64,000 nt of DNA, taken from the NCBI RefSeq assembly GCF_963675395.1, contig NZ_OY776223.1:1860001-1924000 (forward strand), written 5' to 3'. Position numbers and translations under genes: made by a program. The notes under the pieces are model-generated. The model did no database searches, was not told the origin of the DNA, and was given only the letters and a program-made list of their open reading frames with translations. Of the stretch, positions 57,646 to 64,000 are shown piece by piece. The first letter of the stretch is position 1. Each line of letters opens with the position of its first letter. This stretch comes from an uncultured Vibrio sp. GTDB lineage: Bacteria > Pseudomonadota > Gammaproteobacteria > Enterobacterales > Vibrionaceae.

Positions 57646-57676
57646 AAGGCCTCAGTCGAAAGACTGAGGCCTTTTT
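57646..57676 (+). terminator. rRNA operon terminator
   Basis: Perfect 12-base stem AAGGCCTCAGTC / GACTGAGGCCTT with GAAA tetraloop and T-run. Confidence 0.92.
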
Positions 57677-57822
57677 GCGTTTGCAAACCCTAAAAGGTGA
57701 CTCCTGTAACTTTTAAAATATTTTATTATCGATAGGTGCTTATTGGTTGAATTCTAAGATTGTATTAACGATCTTAAGACGATTTTGATTACAATGTCGC
57801 CATAAAAATTTTGGGGGGACTA

Positions 57823-58206
57823 ATGGGACAACTTTATATTTTAGGTTTTATCGCTGCGGGTGGGGCGTTCGGTGCGTGTTCTCGTTATCTCATTTCTGAG
57901 TTGTGTGTACTGCTTCTAGGCCGTGGCTTCCCGTATGGTACGCTAACTGTCAACGTTATCGGTTCTTTTGTTATGGGATTATTGATTGCAGCTTTTGAGA
58001 ACGAGATGTTGGCCACCGACCCTTGGCGACAAATCATTGGCTTAGGTTTCTTAGGGGCTCTGACGACGTTTTCCACATTCTCGATGGACAATGTTCTACT
58101 TATGCAGCAAGGTGCTTTTTTCAAAATGGGCCTTAATATTCTTTTGAATGTGACGCTGAGTATTTCTGCTGCGTGGATTGGCTTCCAATTAATGATGCGT
58201 AACTAG
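57823..58206 (+). CDS. crcB: Fluoride efflux transporter CrcB/Fluc
   Basis: 127-residue four-helix fluoride channel. Motifs GGAFGACSRYLIS, GTLTVNVIGSFVMG and GALTTFSTFSMD are the Fluc hallmarks. Start ATG 57823 sits behind GGGGGG; the in-frame TTG at 57811 is less likely. No fluoride riboswitch is visible in the 180 bases upstream. Confidence 0.94.
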   Translation: MGQLYILGFIAAGGAFGACSRYLISELCVLLLGRGFPYGTLTVNVIGSFVMGLLIAAFENEMLATDPWRQIIGLGFLGALTTFSTFSMDNVLLMQQGAFFKMGLNILLNVTLSISAAWIGFQLMMRN

Positions 58207-58231
58207 AAAAAACGGTAAAATCTGATTTGTT

Positions 58232-58257
58232 CGGCTTGGTTTAACCAAGCCGTTTTT
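58232..58257 (+). terminator. Terminator after crcB
   Basis: CGGCTTGG / CCAAGCCG stem with loop TTTAA, followed by TTTTT. Confidence 0.85.
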
Positions 58258-58271
58258 ATATACTGATTTCA

Positions 58272-58357
58272 CTTGTCGGAGTGCCATAAGGCTGAGACCG
58301 TTAATTCGGGATCCGTTGAACCTGATCTGGTTAGTACCAGCGAAGGGAACAGGAGAA
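58272..58357 (+). promoter_or_regulatory. TPP riboswitch (THI element)
   Basis: Conserved blocks in order: CGGAGTGCC, GGCTGAGACCG, then TGAACCTGATCTGG and ACCAGCGAAGGGAA. This is the thiamine pyrophosphate aptamer core. It precedes thiC by about 160 bases; a possible expression platform lies at 58366-58395 (ACCAGATCTAATCTGG). High TPP would reduce expression of the thi operon. Confidence 0.95.
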
Positions 58358-58497
58358 GATACCTACACCAGATCTAATCTGGCTAACCTATCAAAACGTC
58401 GAATGTTGTTTTAGAGCTCTGTCAGTTCTTTATTCGACCCCTCTTGTCGCATCTATCCGCCAAGCATTTTTATCCCAATACTTTTTATTAAAAATAA

Positions 58498-60455
<1,958 letters not shown>

Positions 60456-60456
<1 letters not shown>

Positions 60457-61781
60457 TGACTAAAATCCTTATTCCGTCACCATTAATAGAGCTAACGGGT
60501 TTCGTTCAGCAATGTTTATTATTGGCGAAAGAACAGGGTTTTCGTACTGAAAAATTTGAGTTGGGCATTAGCCCAACTCATTTAATTCAGCTTGTTCTCG
60601 ACCCAAATAAAACACTGAGCGTGGGCACGGATCTAGTTGATGGATTCGATGAAGCTTTAACTGGTGATTTTACGCTTTATTACCAATCGAATTTATCTTT
60701 GAAGGAAACGAGTCAGCAAAGTTCCTCGGCTATTTTTATTGGTATTGCGGATACTTCTCCAACGCCAAACAGCGATGACAACACCGCTCTGTTAGATATC
60801 TGGCGTCATCCAATTACTGATGAAGTAAGAGCGTTGTCAGCGAACTTGTCAGCATCAAACACCTTCCAAGCAGAGCATCACTTAGCTTGGACAGTGACGC
60901 TGTTGGCTCTCGAATTTCCAATTGAAGACGCTTTGACATTAGCTCGTGCAATGACGAATGTTTCACGTGAAACACTGTTTAACGGTGAAACATGCACGCT
61001 TCACGAGTGGGCATCTCACTTTGCTGATTTTCCAACCCCTGTTCTAGAAGACGCTCGCTTGGGTATTCAAGTTGGTTGGTCATCGCAAAGCGAAGCGGTT
61101 AGTTTTCCTTGCCTTGATAAAGACAGCTTGGGGCTTTATCCCGTTGTTGATGATGTCAGTTGGATAGAGAGGCTTTTGCCGCTGGGTATTAAGACCATCC
61201 AGCTGCGTATCAAAAATTCTGACCAGGCTGATCTTGAAGAGCAAATTATTCGCGCTATTGAACTGGGACGTCAATATGACGCGCAGGTCTTTATTAATGA
61301 TTATTGGCAGCTTGCTATTCAGCACGGCGCGTTTGGTGTGCACCTTGGTCAGGAAGATATCGAAGAATCTAACTTGTTGCAGTTAAGTGAAGCTGGGATT
61401 CATTTAGGACTGTCAACGCATGGTTACTATGAGCTGCTGCGAATTGTGCAAATCAATCCAAGCTATATCGCGCTAGGTCATATCTTTCCGACCACGACTA
61501 AGCAAATGCCATCAAAGCCACAAGGTTTGATTCGTTTAGCTTTGTATCAAAAGCTGATAGACAGCATTCCATATGGAAAGCAAGTTGGCTATCCAACTGT
61601 CGCTATTGGCGGTATTGATCAATCAAATGCAGAGCTTGTTTGGCGATGCGGTGTATCCAGTTTAGCTGTGGTTAGAGCCATAACTTTGTCTGAGTCGCCA
61701 AAGTCGGTGATTGAGTTTTTCAATCAATTGATGGACAGCGTCCAGCCATTGCAGGTAGTGGAGAGCGAAAGTGCTTACTGA
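60456..61781 (+). CDS. thiE: Thiamine-phosphate synthase with long N-terminal extension
   Basis: 441 residues, about twice the usual ThiE. Residues from about 225 form a TIM-barrel ThiE domain: [65 protein letters not shown] and VAIGGI. It joins HMP-PP and thiazole phosphate. The first 220 residues have no clear catalytic motif; [20 protein letters not shown] resembles the C-terminal helices of ThiD-type kinases, so it may be a degenerate kinase domain. An exact parS site lies inside this region. Overlaps thiC by one base and thiF by 11. Confidence 0.9.
60959..60974. promoter_or_regulatory. parS centromere site
   Basis: TGTTTCACGTGAAACA, an exact 16-base palindrome identical to the consensus chromosomal parS, about 55 kb from oriC and within thiE (coding NVSRET). 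ParB encoded at 9018 should bind it. Confidence 0.93.
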
Positions 61782-62547
61782 TAAAGAATTCATTCGCTAT
61801 CAGCGTCAAATTGCGCTACCTGAAATCGGTGAATCAGGACAAGCTAAACTCAGCCAATCTCATGTTTTGGTTATAGGCTGTGGCGGACTAGGAAGTGCCG
61901 CGGGTTTGTATTTAGCAGCAGCCGGGGTGGGTAAGTTGGTGCTTGTTGATGATGATCATGTCGATAGCAGCAACTTACAACGACAGGTTGTTTATCGAGA
62001 GCGTGATATCAACCGGATGAAAACTGAGGCTACCGCTCAACAATTAAATGCGCTCAATTCACTGGTTCAAGTTCGAACTATACCTAAACGTCTCGATAAA
62101 TCTCAGCTGCAATTGGAAGTGATGCTTGCCGATGTTGTACTCGACTGTAGTGACAACATGCCAACTCGGCAGCTGATTAATCAAGTCTGTTTTCAGCAAA
62201 GTACGCCTTTGATATCTGCGGCGGCCATTGGTTGGCAGGGACAGTTTGCTGTATTTGATTACTCAGAAGAACAACAGAGTTCGGGGTGTTACCGTTGCTT
62301 GTATCCATTTGATGAGTTGAAGCAAGGAATGAAGTGCAGCGAAATGGGTGTAGTCGGTCCTGTAGTTGGAACATTAGGAAACTACCAGGCCCTAGCGGCT
62401 ATTCAAAAACTGGCGACAGATAAGTTTTATGTGGCTAGTGGTCAGTTGCACCTATTTGATGGTGTTCGTCTGAGCTGGCAAACCATGAGTATCAATAAGG
62501 ACCGAGAGTGCCAGGTTTGCAGTGAAACGAACGAACCACAGCACTGA
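61771..62547 (+). CDS. thiF: ThiS adenylyltransferase ThiF
   Basis: 258-residue E1-like enzyme that adenylates the ThiS C-terminus. Nucleotide motif [17 protein letters not shown] (about 32), then [14 protein letters not shown] and zinc cysteines CYRCLYP and CQVC near the end. Start is GTG 61771, inside the thiE 3' end. Confidence 0.94.
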   Translation: MLTDKEFIRYQRQIALPEIGESGQAKLSQSHVLVIGCGGLGSAAGLYLAAAGVGKLVLVDDDHVDSSNLQRQVVYRERDINRMKTEATAQQLNALNSLVQVRTIPKRLDKSQLQLEVMLADVVLDCSDNMPTRQLINQVCFQQSTPLISAAAIGWQGQFAVFDYSEEQQSSGCYRCLYPFDELKQGMKCSEMGVVGPVVGTLGNYQALAAIQKLATDKFYVASGQLHLFDGVRLSWQTMSINKDRECQVCSETNEPQH

Positions 62548-62566
62548 GTTAGGAGAGGAGTCACAA

Positions 62567-62830
62567 ATGACACCACCAAATCATTCAATAACTGAATTGA
62601 GCGACGCTTCATGTGGAAAAGGAAAATGGGTCGTCATCGCTATTAATGACCAACCACAGCAGGTCGAGTCCAACGCTAATCTGCAGCAAATCATCACACA
62701 GTTTTCTCTACCAGAGGTAGGCTGTGTTTTTGCCATAAATAATCAAGTTGTGCCGCGCAGCGAGTGGGCAAGCACGGTAGTTTCTGAGGGAGATAGTATC
62801 TCTCTGTTTCAAGCCATCGCAGGGGGATAA
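62567..62830 (+). CDS. thiS: Sulfur carrier protein ThiS
   Basis: 87-residue ubiquitin-like carrier ending in the diagnostic Gly-Gly (FQAIAGG). Residues about 22-87 are the beta-grasp fold ([31 protein letters not shown]). It is about 20 residues longer than usual at the N-terminus. ATG 62567 follows GGAGAGGAG. Stop overlaps the next start (TAATG). Confidence 0.92.
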   Translation: MTPPNHSITELSDASCGKGKWVVIAINDQPQQVESNANLQQIITQFSLPEVGCVFAINNQVVPRSEWASTVVSEGDSISLFQAIAGG

Positions 62831-63603
62831 TGTCGATGCTGAAAATTGGTGATAAAGAATTTAAATCTCGCTTGTTCACTGGAACAGGCAAATTTTCCAA
62901 TAGCCGTTTAATGGCCGAAGCCATTCAGATTTCTGGCTCTCAGCTAGCAACGATGGCACTTAAACGCGTTGACGTAAATGATCAGCAAGATGACATTTTA
63001 CAGCCTTTAATTCATGCCGGTGTAAATCTGTTACCTAACACTTCGGGGGCTAAAAATGCGAAGGATGCGGTTTTTGCTGCTCAGCTCGCGCGTGAAGCTT
63101 TAGGAACAAATTGGATCAAGCTCGAGATTCACCCTGACCCGAAATATTTAATGCCAGATCCGATAGAAACTCTAGCAGCCGCGGAACAACTGGTTCGAGA
63201 AGGCTTTATTGTTTTGCCATACTGCCATGCCGATCCGGTGTTATGTAAGCGACTGGAAGAAGTTGGCTGCGCAGCCGTTATGCCGTTAGGCGCGCCTATC
63301 GGTTCCAACAAGGGCATTGTTTCTCATGACTTTCTAGAAATCATCATCGATCAAGCAAACGTGCCTGTCGTGGTTGATGCTGGAATTGGTGCACCTTCAC
63401 ATGCTGCACGTGCGATGGAAATGGGTGCGGATGCAGTACTGGTCAATACAGCGATCGCTGCAGCAAGCGATCCCGTTGCAATGGCAAAAGCATTCAAGAT
63501 GGCAGTAGAGTCTGGTCGTATGGCTTATGAAGCAGGTCTTGCAGGGCAGGTTTCTCATGCCGTTGCCTCAAGTCCACTGACGGCTTTTCTTGATGAGCTG
63601 TAA
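62830..63603 (+). CDS. thiG: Thiazole synthase ThiG
   Basis: 257-residue TIM-barrel enzyme forming the thiazole ring from DXP, dehydroglycine and ThiS thiocarboxylate. [30 protein letters not shown] with the Schiff-base lysine region, LLPNTSGAK, and [20 protein letters not shown] are family blocks. ATG 62836 (MLKIGDKEF) is an equally likely start. Confidence 0.95.
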   Translation: MSMLKIGDKEFKSRLFTGTGKFSNSRLMAEAIQISGSQLATMALKRVDVNDQQDDILQPLIHAGVNLLPNTSGAKNAKDAVFAAQLAREALGTNWIKLEIHPDPKYLMPDPIETLAAAEQLVREGFIVLPYCHADPVLCKRLEEVGCAAVMPLGAPIGSNKGIVSHDFLEIIIDQANVPVVVDAGIGAPSHAARAMEMGADAVLVNTAIAAASDPVAMAKAFKMAVESGRMAYEAGLAGQVSHAVASSPLTAFLDEL

Positions 63604-63618
63604 AAGAGAGGTCTTAAC

Positions 63619-64000
63619 ATGAGTTTTTACGACCACTTTAAGCAGTTCAACTGGGATGACATTTCCATGTCGATATATGCCAAAACGGCGAAAGATGTGG
63701 AAAGGGCGCTAGCAAAACCCAAACGGGATTTAGAAGATTTTAAAGCGCTCATTTCGCCCGCAGCAGAACCGTATTTGGAGCAGATGGCAAAGCTTGCTTA
63801 TTCTCTGACGCGTAAGCGCTTTGGCAATACCATGTCGCTTTATATTCCGTTGTACCTCTCTAACCTTTGTGCCAATGCTTGTACTTATTGTGGTTTCTCT
63901 ATGGAAAATCGCATTAAGCGCAGAACGTTAAACAAAGAAGAAGTGTCTGCGGAAATTGAAGCCATTAAGCGAATGAAGTTCGACAGTGTCTTGCTGGTAA
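63619..64000 (+). CDS. thiH: 2-iminoacetate synthase ThiH (3' truncated by window)
   Basis: First 127 codons of ThiH: MSFYDHFKQFNWDDISMSIY, then YIPLYLSNLCANACTYCGFS with the radical-SAM cluster motif CX3CX2C (CANACTYC). It cleaves tyrosine to supply dehydroglycine to ThiG. GAGAGG precedes ATG. Runs off the right edge. Confidence 0.95.
   Translation, partial: MSFYDHFKQFNWDDISMSIYAKTAKDVERALAKPKRDLEDFKALISPAAEPYLEQMAKLAYSLTRKRFGNTMSLYIPLYLSNLCANACTYCGFSMENRIKRRTLNKEEVSAEIEAIKRMKFDSVLLV

Noticed and set aside
57641..57822. Fluoride riboswitch before crcB
   Set aside because: I looked for the conserved crcB-motif aptamer and saw no matching blocks.

Overview
The window is a chromosomal segment from a member of the Vibrionaceae, most likely a Vibrio, spanning the replication origin of the main chromosome. 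The evidence is a complete 16S-23S-5S operon of Vibrio type, an oriC of the enterobacterial/vibrio layout between mioC and mnmG, close protein similarity to Vibrio and E. coli orthologues throughout, and Vibrio-style neighbours (parAB then atpIBEFHAGDC, purEK beside tsaC, hemF between tsaC and aroE, a DUF2860 outer-membrane protein). I cannot name the species from sequence alone.

Layout. (1) 1-5200: end of a polar amino-acid ABC ATPase, then rpmH-rnpA-yidD-yidC-mnmE (ribosome, RNase P, membrane insertion, tRNA modification) and mioC. (2) 5201-5676: oriC with five DnaA-box matches, three tandem 13-mers and 13 GATC sites. (3) 5677-18558: mnmG-rsmG-parA-parB, the nine-gene ATP synthase operon and glmU. 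(4) 18618-20879: divergent pair resembling E. coli PunC/PunR (purine nucleoside exporter/importer family and its LysR regulator). (5) 20926-26686: ilvL-ilvG-ilvM-(ilvE relic)-ilvD-ilvA, an attenuated isoleucine/valine operon in which ilvE is reduced to a frameshifted 3' scrap. (6) 26894-38479: comM, a DUF2860 porin-like protein, yihG, dsbA-srkA, ccoG, yihD, a 55-codon hypothetical, a Spo0M-like protein, TrhA and a DUF3157 protein. (7) 37034-42794: def-fmt-rsmB and trkA-trkH. (8) 42933-51434: LysM protein-dprA-smg-yrdD, purEK under a PurR box, tsaC, hemF, aroE, yrdB, yrdA. (9) 51540-57676: rRNA operon with two promoters, boxA signals, spacer tRNAs Glu-Lys-Val and distal tRNAs Asp and Trp, plus a broken second tRNA-Trp. 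(10) 57823-64000: crcB and the TPP-riboswitch-controlled thiC-thiE-thiF-thiS-thiG-thiH operon, whose thiE has a long extra N-terminal region and contains an exact parS site.

Most of the window is ordinary core genome. I found no phage, insertion sequence, CRISPR array, toxin-antitoxin or defence system. The points most worth a second look are the ilvE relic inside an otherwise intact ilv operon, the tandem tRNA-Trp pseudogene, the parS site embedded in thiE, the unusual N-terminal half of ThiE, and a small unannotated gene with its own terminator near 34.5 kb.
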